Below are positions 1 through 8,454 of a stretch of 64,000 bases of DNA, in pieces. The stretch spans positions 124,001 through 188,000 of the forward strand of contig NZ_AYOT01000225.1 of the NCBI RefSeq assembly GCF_000500045.1, in the 5' to 3' direction. Made by a program: the position numbers and the translations under genes. Positions within the stretch are counted from its first letter, which is position 1. Each line of letters begins with the position of its first letter. A model generated the notes under the pieces. The model did no database searches. It was not told the DNA's origin and was given only the letters and a program-made list of their open reading frames with translations. Origin of the DNA: Borrelia persica No12 (GTDB lineage: Bacteria > Spirochaetota > Spirochaetia > Borreliales > Borreliaceae).

Positions 1-132
1 TTAAATATAACATTATCTTTGTTGTCTGTTGTTGTTCATGGAGTAAGACTTAATATGCTTGAATTTTCAAACCATTTGGGTCAAGAATGGAATGGATATT
101 CTTATAGGCCTTTTAGAAAAATTAAAGACTAG
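1..132 (+). CDS. atpI: V-type ATP synthase subunit I, C-terminal end (partial)
   Basis: This open frame runs in from the left edge and stops at TAG 130-132, leaving 43 residues. The tail contains HGVRLNMLEFSNHLGQEW, the conserved end of the V/A-type ATPase 'a/I' subunit, the membrane stator protein that forms the ion half-channels against the K ring. Subunit K follows after 14 bases, as in spirochete V-ATPase operons, and this supports the call. The N-terminal cytoplasmic part and most membrane helices lie outside the window. Identity rests on the tail motif and the neighbour. Confidence 0.85.
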   Translation, partial: LNITLSLLSVVVHGVRLNMLEFSNHLGQEWNGYSYRPFRKIKD

Positions 133-146
133 ATAAGGAGAAAATT

Positions 147-584
147 ATGATGGATATAGGTTTAATAGGAGTGAATTCAGCTTTAACTGTTTCTGCAATA
201 GGTTCAGCTTTGGGAATGGGAGCTGCCGGGAGTGCTGCTATTGGAGCATGGAAGAGATGTTATATGCAGGGTAAACCAGCTCCCTTTTTATTAATTGTTT
301 TTGTTTCAGCACCCCTTACACAAATAATATATGGTTATATATTGATGAATACTTTAGCAGAGGTAATGACTCAGGCTAATCCTTGGTTATTATTTGGAGC
401 TGGTTTTGGTGGTGGAGTTGCAATGGCTTTTTCTGCTTTTGCTCAAGGTAAAACTGCTGCAGGGGCTTGTGATGCATTTGCTGAGACTGGAAAGGGATTT
501 GCGACAAATCTTTTAGTTTTGGGTTTAATTGAATCTGTTGCTCTTTTTGTAATGGTATTCTTGATGATATTTAAATTTGTTTAA
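147..584 (+). CDS. atpK: V-type ATP synthase subunit K (membrane rotor ring proteolipid)
   Basis: This is a 145-residue, four-helix proteolipid made of two fused hairpins, the normal size for bacterial V-ATPase K subunits (16 kDa). The carboxylate that carries the ion is E129 in 'LIESVALF' of helix 4. Helix 2 carries 'PLTQIIY' (T58, Q59, Y62) and helix 3 has Q100. These residues line up with the Na+-coordinating set of Enterococcus hirae NtpK (T64, Q65, Y68, Q110, E139). The ATG at 147 is preceded by AAGGAG (135-140). A second ATG follows directly at 150, but spacing favours the first. The gene is last in the V-ATPase operon, followed by a 13-bp hairpin. Confidence 0.93.
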   Translation: MMDIGLIGVNSALTVSAIGSALGMGAAGSAAIGAWKRCYMQGKPAPFLLIVFVSAPLTQIIYGYILMNTLAEVMTQANPWLLFGAGFGGGVAMAFSAFAQGKTAAGACDAFAETGKGFATNLLVLGLIESVALFVMVFLMIFKFV

Positions 585-600
585 ATTCAAGGATTGAGGT

Positions 601-635
601 ATTAAATTTTCTCGCAATTTGTGAGAAAATTTAAT
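601..635 (+). terminator. Perfect 13-bp hairpin after atpK
   Basis: The arms 601-613 and 623-635 are perfect inverted repeats (attaaattttctc / gagaaaatttaat) around a 9-base loop. The hairpin starts 16 bases after the atpK stop. It has no clean U-run, so it may be an mRNA 3'-end stabiliser or weak terminator of the V-ATPase operon. It also covers a GTG (621) that would otherwise be the first start of the next gene. Confidence 0.55.
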
Positions 636-647
636 ATATTTATAAAT

Positions 648-1625
648 ATGTTAAGATTCTTTTTATTCCTTTTTATTTTTAGTTTTAATTTGAATTTAAG
701 TGCATCGGATGTGAAGGAATTCCCACATTGGATTTTGCTTGAAAAGGGTCGGCAACTCATTTATTCTAAAGAAGGATTTGTAAAGTCTAATCTTACTAAT
801 GCAATAAATTTTTTACAGGAAGCATTGCTTAAAAAAGGAATATATCCAGAAGCCAATTACTATTTGTCTATTGCATATAGCATGATTGGTAATTTTGTAT
901 TTCAAAAATTACATCTTCAAAGAACTTTAGAAGATAAAGATTATTTATTGGATAAGTCTTTTGAGAAAGATATACTTTTTTCTTTGGCAAAAGTTTCTGA
1001 GATTGAGAATAATTATGTTGATATGATTGATTATTTAAATGAAATTTTAAGTAAGTTTTCACGTGGTGATGATTATTACAATTATCACTATATTGTACAA
1101 AAATATGGGGAGAGTTTAGGTAATAAATTTGATATGTCTTTTTATATAAATTCTTATTTAAAGCAGGTAAGAGGAACATCTGGTATAGATTTTACTTTTA
1201 ATCTTTATAGATTTAATAATTATAGTCTGATAGATACGCATCAATTGTTATCAAAAGTTTATTTAAAGATAAATGCTTATGAGCTTGCAATTACTCATGG
1301 ACTTGTAGCTGTAGTTGGTATTTTAACTAGAATGTATAATTATATTAGCTATTATGAACCTCTTTATGAGTTTAAGAATTTAAGATCTTTTGTACAAAAA
1401 ATAAATCAGTATAGTGATGTTAAATCTGGTTTTGAATCTACAGATTTTTGGGCAATATTATATAATATTGCTTATGCTACTTATATTTATGATGAACATA
1501 AACATAAGTTGAGAGCTTTAGATACTTGGAAATTAATAGTTGATCTTGCTCCTAAATTTTCGCCTTATGTTTTAAAATCAAAGACTCATATTAAAAATTT
1601 TTTGTCTAATAAAAATGTGAATTGA
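648..1625 (+). CDS. Exported protein of unknown function, TPR-like
   Basis: This 325-residue protein is not recognised beyond its likely Borrelia counterpart (BB0089 position). From ATG 648 it begins with a clean signal peptide: a hydrophobic run in residues 1-17, then a likely cut near 'LSA-SD'. An in-frame GTG at 621 would add nine residues, but it sits in the loop of a hairpin (601-635) and has no spaced Shine-Dalgarno sequence, so 648 is preferred. The mature part is helical and contains short TPR-like stretches such as 'ANYYLSIAYSMIGNF' and 'ATYIYDEHKHKLRALDTWKLI'. It probably sits in the periplasm. It lies between the V-ATPase operon and lepA, and neither neighbour suggests a job for it. 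Confidence 0.75.
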   Translation: MLRFFLFLFIFSFNLNLSASDVKEFPHWILLEKGRQLIYSKEGFVKSNLTNAINFLQEALLKKGIYPEANYYLSIAYSMIGNFVFQKLHLQRTLEDKDYLLDKSFEKDILFSLAKVSEIENNYVDMIDYLNEILSKFSRGDDYYNYHYIVQKYGESLGNKFDMSFYINSYLKQVRGTSGIDFTFNLYRFNNYSLIDTHQLLSKVYLKINAYELAITHGLVAVVGILTRMYNYISYYEPLYEFKNLRSFVQKINQYSDVKSGFESTDFWAILYNIAYATYIYDEHKHKLRALDTWKLIVDLAPKFSPYVLKSKTHIKNFLSNKNVN

Positions 1626-1644
1626 CATAAATCAATGTAATTTT

Positions 1645-1675
1645 CCTAAATATTTTATTTTGAATTTAGGGGAGG
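1645..1675 (+). promoter_or_regulatory. Hairpin overlapping the lepA ribosome binding site
   Basis: A 7-bp stem (1645-1651 with 1664-1670, cctaaat/atttagg) abuts and partly includes the strong Shine-Dalgarno sequence GGGGAGG (1669-1675). The SD lies 7 bases before the ATT at 1683. The geometry would let RNA folding modulate ribosome access. This is inferred from sequence only. Confidence 0.4.
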
Positions 1676-1682
1676 TTTAAAA

Positions 1683-3482
1683 ATTAGTTCTTATAAAAAA
1701 AATTTTTGTATTATTGCACATATTGATCATGGTAAATCAACTTTAGCAGATAGGTTTATACAAAAAGCTAAGATAATCTCGGATCGAGACTTTAAAAGTC
1801 AAATTCTTGATAGTATGGATATTGAAAGAGAGAGAGGAATTACCATTAAGAGTCAAGCAGTAACTATTGATTATAAGTGTAGTGATGGCAATATTTATGA
1901 GCTTAATTTTGTAGATACTCCAGGACATGTTGATTTTTCTTATGAAGTTTCAAGAGCAATTTCATCTTGTGAAGGAGCACTCTTACTTATTGATGCTAGT
2001 CAGGGAATAGAGGCTCAAACCGTTTCAAATTTTTATATGGCATTTGAACATGATCTTGAAATTATTCCTGTTATTAATAAGATAGATCTACCAAGTGCAA
2101 ATATCGATTTTGTGAAAGAACAAATAGAGAATGATTTGGGATTAGATTCTAGTGTTGCTGTTCCCATATCTGCTAAAAATGGAATAGGTATTGATGAATT
2201 ACTTGAGGCTATTTGTAGATATGTGCCTTCTCCTAAGGGAAATGCACAAAATCCATTAAAAGCTTTGATTTTTGATTCGCATTACGATCCTTATCGTGGT
2301 GTTGTTGTTCATTTTAGAATTTTTGAGGGGCAAATTAAAACTGGCTATAAGATTAAATTTATGCATGCAGATAGGGAATATTTGTTAGAAGAGATTGGAA
2401 TTTTTAGAATCATTCTTGAGAAGAGAGATGTTTTAGAAGCGGGTGATGTTGGATATTTTATTGCAGGCATAAAAAATATATCAGATGTTAAAATTGGAGA
2501 CACTATAACTCTTGTTGATAATCCAGCAGATTGTCCTCTTGAAGGATTTAAAGAGGTTAAACCTGTGGTGTTTTCGTCTGTTTATCCAGTTGACGCTAAT
2601 CAGTATGATGATCTCCTAAGGGCAATGGATAGACTTAAACTAAATGATGCGTCTCTTACTTTTGAAAAAGATGCTTCGGCTGCTCTTGGACATGGATTTA
2701 AATGTGGATTTTTGGGACTTTTACATTTAGAGGTGATTCAAGAGAGAATTGAACGTGAATTTAATCTTAGCGTGATATTAACATCTCCATCTGTTCGTTA
2801 TAAAATTATTCCTAAAAAGGGGAATTTCTATTTTATTGAGAGTCCTGAACAATTTCCTGGAAATGAAAATATTGAAGTTGCCCTTGAACCTTATATTAGA
2901 GCTAATGTTATTGTTCCTACTGAGTTTTTGGGTAATGTTATGAGTGTTTGTTTGCTTAAAAGAGGCGTGCAAGAAAATTTAATTTATCTTGATTCAAAGC
3001 GTGTTGAGGTTATCTATAAGATGCCACTTGCTGAGATATTGTTTGACTTTTATGATAAGATTAAATCAGTAAGTCGTGGGTATGCTTCTTTTGATTATAC
3101 ATTATTAGGATATGAAGAGACAAATTTAGTTAGGTTAGATATTTTAGTTAATGGAGATAGGGTTGATGCATTGTCTCAATTAGTCTTTGTGGATGGTGCA
3201 AGAACAAAGGCTTTGAATATTTGTAAAAAATTAAAAGATGAGATTGCAAGGCAGCAATTTAAAATAGCAATTCAAGGAGCTATTGGTTCCAACATTATTG
3301 CTCGTGAAACAATTTCGCCTGTTAGAAAAGATGTTACTGCTAAATGTTATGGGGGCGATATTACTCGAAAAAGAAAGCTTTTAGACAAGCAAAAAGAAGG
3401 CAAGAAGAGACTTAAGATGATAGGAAATGTTGAAATACCACAAAGTGCATTTCTTGCTGTTCTTAAATCTGATGATAATTAA
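1683..3482 (+). CDS. lepA: Elongation factor 4 (LepA), apparently with an ATT start codon
   Basis: This translational GTPase binds the ribosome and promotes back-translocation or assembly fidelity. The 599-residue product shows the G1 loop 'AHIDHGKST' (residues 12-20), switch 1 'ERERGIT', G3 'DTPGHVDF', G4 'NKID' and the LepA-specific C-terminal domain ending near 'QSAFLAVLK'. An ATG at 1815 would delete the G1 loop, so translation must start upstream. In-frame codons between the stop at 1647 and the G1 loop contain no ATG, GTG or TTG. The only well-placed initiator is ATT at 1683, 7 bases after GGGGAGG. B. burgdorferi LepA, recalled as starting MSINIRKNF, aligns with (M)SSYKKNF here. A sequencing error (ATG to ATT) is the alternative. 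Confidence 0.93.
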   Translation: MSSYKKNFCIIAHIDHGKSTLADRFIQKAKIISDRDFKSQILDSMDIERERGITIKSQAVTIDYKCSDGNIYELNFVDTPGHVDFSYEVSRAISSCEGALLLIDASQGIEAQTVSNFYMAFEHDLEIIPVINKIDLPSANIDFVKEQIENDLGLDSSVAVPISAKNGIGIDELLEAICRYVPSPKGNAQNPLKALIFDSHYDPYRGVVVHFRIFEGQIKTGYKIKFMHADREYLLEEIGIFRIILEKRDVLEAGDVGYFIAGIKNISDVKIGDTITLVDNPADCPLEGFKEVKPVVFSSVYPVDANQYDDLLRAMDRLKLNDASLTFEKDASAALGHGFKCGFLGLLHLEVIQERIEREFNLSVILTSPSVRYKIIPKKGNFYFIESPEQFPGNENIEVALEPYIRANVIVPTEFLGNVMSVCLLKRGVQENLIYLDSKRVEVIYKMPLAEILFDFYDKIKSVSRGYASFDYTLLGYEETNLVRLDILVNGDRVDALSQLVFVDGARTKALNICKKLKDEIARQQFKIAIQGAIGSNIIARETISPVRKDVTAKCYGGDITRKRKLLDKQKEGKKRLKMIGNVEIPQSAFLAVLKSDDN

Positions 3483-3585
3483 TCTATATTTAAGTTAATT
3501 CAATATGTTAATTTGTATGATTTTGCCATTTATTAAGGACAATAATCAAATTGTACCTTTATAAAATATTATTAAATTTATTAAA

Positions 3586-3628
3586 TTGCTTTAAAGTGTT
3601 ATAAACTGTTATAAGATTATGTTATACC
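3586..3628 (+). promoter_or_regulatory. Probable ldh promoter
   Basis: TTGCTT (3586-3591) and TATAAG (3610-3615) are 18 bases apart, and the -10 carries an upstream TGT, giving an extended -10. A second -10-like TATACC lies at 3623-3628. They sit in the 175-base lepA-ldh gap, which otherwise shows no gene. Confidence 0.4.
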
Positions 3629-3633
3629 AATAA

Positions 3634-4608
<975 letters not shown>

Positions 4609-4612
4609 TTTT

Positions 4613-4633
4613 GCCCCGCTTGGGGGCTTTTTT
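4613..4633 (+). terminator. Intrinsic terminator of ldh
   Basis: The GC-rich stem GCCCC (4613-4617) / GGGGC (4623-4627) with a 5-base loop is followed by six T. It overlaps the stop of the convergent comM-like gene. The minus-strand side lacks a U-run, so it works mainly for ldh. Confidence 0.85.
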
Positions 4634-6161
4634 ATTCTTCTAATAATTTTTCTCCATGTTTTCTATGTTCAATTGCTTCTAGTAATGATGCTCTTGAAAT
4701 ATGAGCTTCGTCTTTTAAATCAGCAATTGTTCTTGCAAGTTTAAGGATTGAATGAGTTGCTCTTGATGATATGTTAAGTTTATTTAATATATAAATCATT
4801 TCGTCTGTCAATATTTTATCTAAGTTACAAAATATTGCAATGTGTTCTGGTTTTAGATCAGAATTTTTGTGAATATTTTTAATGTTTTCATATCTTTTAT
4901 TTTGTATGTTTCTTGCTTTTATTATTCTCTTTCTAATTTCACTTGAGCTTTCATTATCTTCTTGGAATAATTTGGCATTGTTTACTGGTTTAACTGGTAC
5001 TCTAATGTCAATTCTGTCAAGCATGGCTGCTCCAAATTTTTTCCAATAGTTTGAAACTTCTTGCTGTGAACAAAAACATTCAATATCGTTTTTTCCAAGA
5101 TTTCCACAGGGACATGGATTTGTGGCAATCATTAATTGAAAGTTTGCAGGGTATTGAAACGATTTTGAACTTGCTCTTACTATTGAGATTACCTTATCTT
5201 CTATTGGTTCACGAAGTGATTGTAATATTGATTTTTGAAATTCCAAAGCTTCATCTAAAAATAGAACACCATTATGAGCAAGTGATACTTCTCCAGGAAG
5301 TGCATTAGCCCCACCACCAATAATGCCTTCTTTGCTTGCAGTTTGATGTGGTTGTCTAAATGGTCTTTGTCTTATTATTTTTGTATCTATTAACTTTCCT
5401 GCAATTGACCAGATTCTGTTTGTTTCAATAATTTCTTTATTTGTGAGTGGAGGTAAGATTGATGGTACGCATTTGATACTGAGTGTTTTGCCACTTCCAG
5501 GAGGTCCAAATATCATGATATTGTGCCCTCCAGATACCGCTATTTCGAGTGCTCTTTTGATTCTGTGTTGTCCTTTGATATTCTTAAAATCATATTCAAA
5601 TTCTTCTTCTTTTTCTTCTGTTTTAAAATTGATTGTAGGTTTTGAGGGAAATATATTATTATTAAGATTTTCAATTATTTCTATACTTTCTTTTAAATTT
5701 TTAACTCCCCAAATGTTTAGGTTTGATATTAAGAGGGCTTCTTCAAGATTTTCAAAAGGTATTATTATGCATTTAATTCCTCTTTCTTTTGCAAGAGAAA
5801 TAGCAGGTAATACTCCCTTAATTGCTCTTATTTGTCCATCTAGTTGCAATTCTCCCAACATTAAAACTTTTAAGTTATTATTTTTATTTTCTTTTGTAGT
5901 GATAATGCTTGTTGCTATTGATAGATCAATTGCTGTTCCAATTTTTTTAATACCTGCTGGTGCAAGGTTTATTAATATTCTGTCTTTTGGAAAATTAAAT
6001 TTTGAGTTTTTAATAGCTGCTTTTATTCTTTCTCTCGATTCTTTAATTTCACTTCCAGCTAGTCCAACAATATCAATTCCCGATATTCCTTTTTTTATGT
6101 CTACTTCAACTTCAATTAGTTCTCCTTCGTATCCTATTGATGAATGAGAGTATATTTTCAT
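4632..6161 (-). CDS. comM: YifB/ComM-family AAA+ ATPase (Mg-chelatase-like)
   Basis: The 509-residue protein has the three-part ComM/YifB layout. An N-terminal Lon-protease-like fold is followed by an AAA+ module with Walker A 'GPPGSGKT' (about 220) and Walker B 'GVLFLDEALEF', then a C-terminal Mg-chelatase segment ending 'HRKHGEKLL'. In other bacteria ComM is a helicase that extends branch migration during integration of single-stranded DNA. Borrelia is not known for natural transformation, so a role in general recombination is more likely (inference). The start is set by AAGGAG 5-10 bases upstream of ATG 6161. It is convergent with ldh and reads in the same direction as the sufSU genes above it. 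Confidence 0.85.
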   Translation of the reverse strand: MKIYSHSSIGYEGELIEVEVDIKKGISGIDIVGLAGSEIKESRERIKAAIKNSKFNFPKDRILINLAPAGIKKIGTAIDLSIATSIITTKENKNNNLKVLMLGELQLDGQIRAIKGVLPAISLAKERGIKCIIIPFENLEEALLISNLNIWGVKNLKESIEIIENLNNNIFPSKPTINFKTEEKEEEFEYDFKNIKGQHRIKRALEIAVSGGHNIMIFGPPGSGKTLSIKCVPSILPPLTNKEIIETNRIWSIAGKLIDTKIIRQRPFRQPHQTASKEGIIGGGANALPGEVSLAHNGVLFLDEALEFQKSILQSLREPIEDKVISIVRASSKSFQYPANFQLMIATNPCPCGNLGKNDIECFCSQQEVSNYWKKFGAAMLDRIDIRVPVKPVNNAKLFQEDNESSSEIRKRIIKARNIQNKRYENIKNIHKNSDLKPEHIAIFCNLDKILTDEMIYILNKLNISSRATHSILKLARTIADLKDEAHISRASLLEAIEHRKHGEKLLEE

Positions 6162-6190
6162 ATAATTCTCCTTTTTTAGAGTTATTTATA

Positions 6191-6586
6191 TTACTTTAAA
6201 ATTTCTTTTAAAGCTTTGTATGGTAGAATGAAGCAATCTTTTCTGTTTGTATATAAAAAATTTTCAAAATTTTTAAGGTTTTTATCGATTTCTTCTAAAT
6301 TTTCAAAATTATTGTTGATTATTTTTGTTATAATTTTTAGTATTGTTTTTTTAGGTTGATTATCGCATATTTTAGTTACAATGTAAGCACTTGAGAGAAG
6401 GACTATGCATCCATATGCGTTATATTTTAATCTGATTTTGTTATTATCTTCATTAATTTGAAAGGCTATTTGATCCCCACATTTGGATTTGTGATATATG
6501 GGATTTTGGTTTTGATCTGTTTTGAAGCAATATTTCTTTATTTTGCTTATTCTGATTAGTTCTTTTTTTGTTTCTTCTGAGAACAT
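6191..6586 (-). CDS. sufU: SufU/IscU-type sulphur-transfer scaffold protein
   Basis: This 131-residue NifU_N/SufU-like protein keeps the zinc/cluster ligand set: C36 and D38 in 'KSKCGD', C60 in 'AYGCIVLLSSA' and C118 in 'RKDCFILPYKAL'. The order and spacing fit SufU (C41/D43/C66/C128 in Bacillus), including the longer gap before the last Cys. SufU accepts persulphide sulphur from SufS. The sufS gene lies 109 bases upstream on the same strand, so the two are probably co-transcribed. No other Suf/Isc gene is in the window. No clear ribosome binding site was seen before ATG 6586. Confidence 0.8.
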   Translation of the reverse strand: MFSEETKKELIRISKIKKYCFKTDQNQNPIYHKSKCGDQIAFQINEDNNKIRLKYNAYGCIVLLSSAYIVTKICDNQPKKTILKIITKIINNNFENLEEIDKNLKNFENFLYTNRKDCFILPYKALKEILK

Positions 6587-6695
6587 GTTTCAATTTTAAG
6601 AAGTTTATTTGATTAAATCAATAATAGTTTTAATAATAGTTTTATATTGATTTAGTTTAGGTTTGATATAGTAAGTAAATTTTACTTATTATTTT

Positions 6696-7973
6696 TTAAT
6701 AATATTTATAAAATTCTGTTATCGTTTTCTTAAGTGAGGAAATAAAAATATCAATTTCTTCTTTTGTATTATATATGTAAAAGCTTATTCTTAATAAATG
6801 ATCTTTTTTAATGTGTTCTGAAAGAAATGCAAGGTAAGCACATGTTTTTCCAGATCTGGTTGCAATTCCCATTGTATCGAGATATGTTTCAATATCGTGT
6901 GAGTGAATATTTTTTACTGTAAATGATACTATTGATTTTCTTTTAATATTTTTATTTAAAATGAATTCAACCTCATCAATCTCTTTTAATTTTGAAACAC
7001 AATATTGAGTCAGGTCTTTATCATGTTCTTGAATAAATTCCATTGTAATGTCGTTTATATATTCTATTGCTTTCCCAAGACCAATAATTCCTGAAATATT
7101 TGGTGTGCCTGATTCAAATTTATTTGGTGAGCTTAGGGTTTTAAAATCAAGTTTGTTATTTTCTATATAGATGTTTTCTATGGCATTACCTCCTAATTTT
7201 GAGCTTTCAAGTTTGTTTATAATCTTATCTGATATGTATAAGACCCCAATACCTGTTGGGGCAAGCATTTTATGTCCTGAGAATACTAAAAAATCACAAT
7301 TTATTTTCTTTACATCTATTCTCATGTGTGGTGCCATTTGGGCAGCATCTATGAATAATATAATTTTATTATCTCTGGCAATTTTTCCTATTTGTGTTAC
7401 ATCTTGTATTGTTCCTAGTAAATTATTTATTCCAGATATAGCAATGATTTTTGTTTTATCTGTAATTAAATTTTGTATTTCTTCTGCTTGGATAATTCCC
7501 ATTGCATTAAATTTTGCAAGTTTGATTTTTAAATTTAAATATTTGGCAATATTGATCCAAGGAAGTAGATTGCTATTATGTTCAAGTGTTGTTGTGATAA
7601 TTTCATCATTTTCTTTAAAAAATTTTGAAAACAATAGTGAATTTGCTATTGTGTTTGTTCCATCTGTAGTTCCAGAATTAAATATTATATTTTTAGAAGA
7701 TTCTGCATTGATAAATTGTTTAACAATTTTTCTTGTATTTTCTATTTTTAAGCTCGATTCTATTGCAAGTTGATGTCCGCTTCTATAAACGTTTGCATTA
7801 TGGTTTGTGTAATATTCTACTATGGATGAAATTACGCTTTGTGGTTTTTGAGAAGTTGCTGCATTGTCAAAGTAGATAATTTTTTTATTATTGATTGTTT
7901 TATTTAAAATAGGAAAGTCTTTTCTTAGGTTTTTTATCTTTTCATCTTTACTTTCTAAAATATTAGTGTTCAT
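6696..7973 (-). CDS. sufS: Cysteine desulfurase, SufS/NifS class
   Basis: This PLP enzyme releases sulphur from cysteine as an enzyme-bound persulphide. The 425-residue protein is class-II (SufS/CsdA) type: 'YFDNAATSQKP' near the N-terminus, 'TLEHNSN' at 129-135, the PLP lysine K235 in 'FSGHKMLAPTG' and the persulphide cysteine C378 in 'RSGKTCAY'. The expected 'RxGxxC' context is kept. The partner sufU lies downstream. In an organism known to use manganese rather than iron, the pair may chiefly feed tRNA thiolation (inference). 163 bases separate its start from the divergent gene at 8137. Confidence 0.9.
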   Translation of the reverse strand: MNTNILESKDEKIKNLRKDFPILNKTINNKKIIYFDNAATSQKPQSVISSIVEYYTNHNANVYRSGHQLAIESSLKIENTRKIVKQFINAESSKNIIFNSGTTDGTNTIANSLLFSKFFKENDEIITTTLEHNSNLLPWINIAKYLNLKIKLAKFNAMGIIQAEEIQNLITDKTKIIAISGINNLLGTIQDVTQIGKIARDNKIILFIDAAQMAPHMRIDVKKINCDFLVFSGHKMLAPTGIGVLYISDKIINKLESSKLGGNAIENIYIENNKLDFKTLSSPNKFESGTPNISGIIGLGKAIEYINDITMEFIQEHDKDLTQYCVSKLKEIDEVEFILNKNIKRKSIVSFTVKNIHSHDIETYLDTMGIATRSGKTCAYLAFLSEHIKKDHLLRISFYIYNTKEEIDIFISSLKKTITEFYKYY

Positions 7974-8120
7974 TTATTGCTCTTTGTTTTTATATTGAAA
8001 ATTTTATTTTAAAAATTATACCATTATTTTTTATTTTATTTTTGTATATAAAATGTTCTGTATTTTAAATAATCAAATTGATTTTTAAGTTTGTGTTTTA
8101 ATTTTGAATAAATATTTATG

Positions 8121-8129
8121 TGTTATAAT
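8121..8129 (+). promoter_or_regulatory. Extended -10 element (TGTTATAAT), possible leaderless start
   Basis: TGTTATAAT ends 7 bases before the ATG at 8137. With a normal -10 to +1 distance, transcription would begin at or one base before the start codon. No Shine-Dalgarno sequence is present. A TTGAAT at 8104-8109 is only 14 bases upstream of the -10, short for a -35 element. Confidence 0.5.
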
Positions 8130-8136
8130 TCGTCTT

Positions 8137-8454
8137 ATGAAAGAAATAATTTACAGATTTGAAAAAGCAGAGGATTATAAATTGGTTCCTATTAATAATA
8201 TTTATGGAAATGTAACTAATACTGGAGAAATTTTTTGTGATCTTGTTTTTGAGTCTACAGAAATTTCTGAAGAGATTGTTTATACTAAAACCAAAGAAGG
8301 TGTTTTAAAAGAGGTTTCTGAAGAGCTTAAGGGTTCTAAAGAGAAAATAGTTTTGATTAAGTCTTTTGTTGGCATTTCTATTACAAAAGATACTGCTAAG
8401 AATATTGCTTATTGGCTTTTAAAAAAAGTTGATGAATTAGAAGATAATGAGTAA
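8137..8454 (+). CDS. Small conserved protein, DUF3467-like
   Basis: This is a 105-residue soluble protein starting at ATG 8137. An in-frame TTG at 8104 lies in the promoter and is rejected. The pattern 'NNIYGNVTNTGEIFCDLVFES' followed by a C-terminal helix 'SITKDTAKNIAYWLLKKVDELE' resembles the beta-sandwich plus 'SPxxAKxLxxxL' helix of DUF3467 proteins. That match is by eye and tentative. The function is unknown. The next gene overlaps its end by 8 bases, suggesting coupled translation and a shared role. Confidence 0.7.
   Translation: MKEIIYRFEKAEDYKLVPINNIYGNVTNTGEIFCDLVFESTEISEEIVYTKTKEGVLKEVSEELKGSKEKIVLIKSFVGISITKDTAKNIAYWLLKKVDELEDNE

Noticed and set aside
1815..3482. lepA starting at ATG 1815
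   Set aside because: It would delete the G1 GTP-binding loop encoded at about 1716-1742, and no ribosome binding site precedes it.
5443..6147. Long plus-strand open frame antisense to the ComM-like gene
   Set aside because: It is a shadow of the minus-strand gene, with no ribosome binding site and no recognisable domain. The comM motifs explain the region.
7171..7773. 200-codon plus-strand frame antisense to sufS
   Set aside because: It is a shadow frame: the minus strand encodes intact cysteine desulfurase motifs and no start signal is seen.
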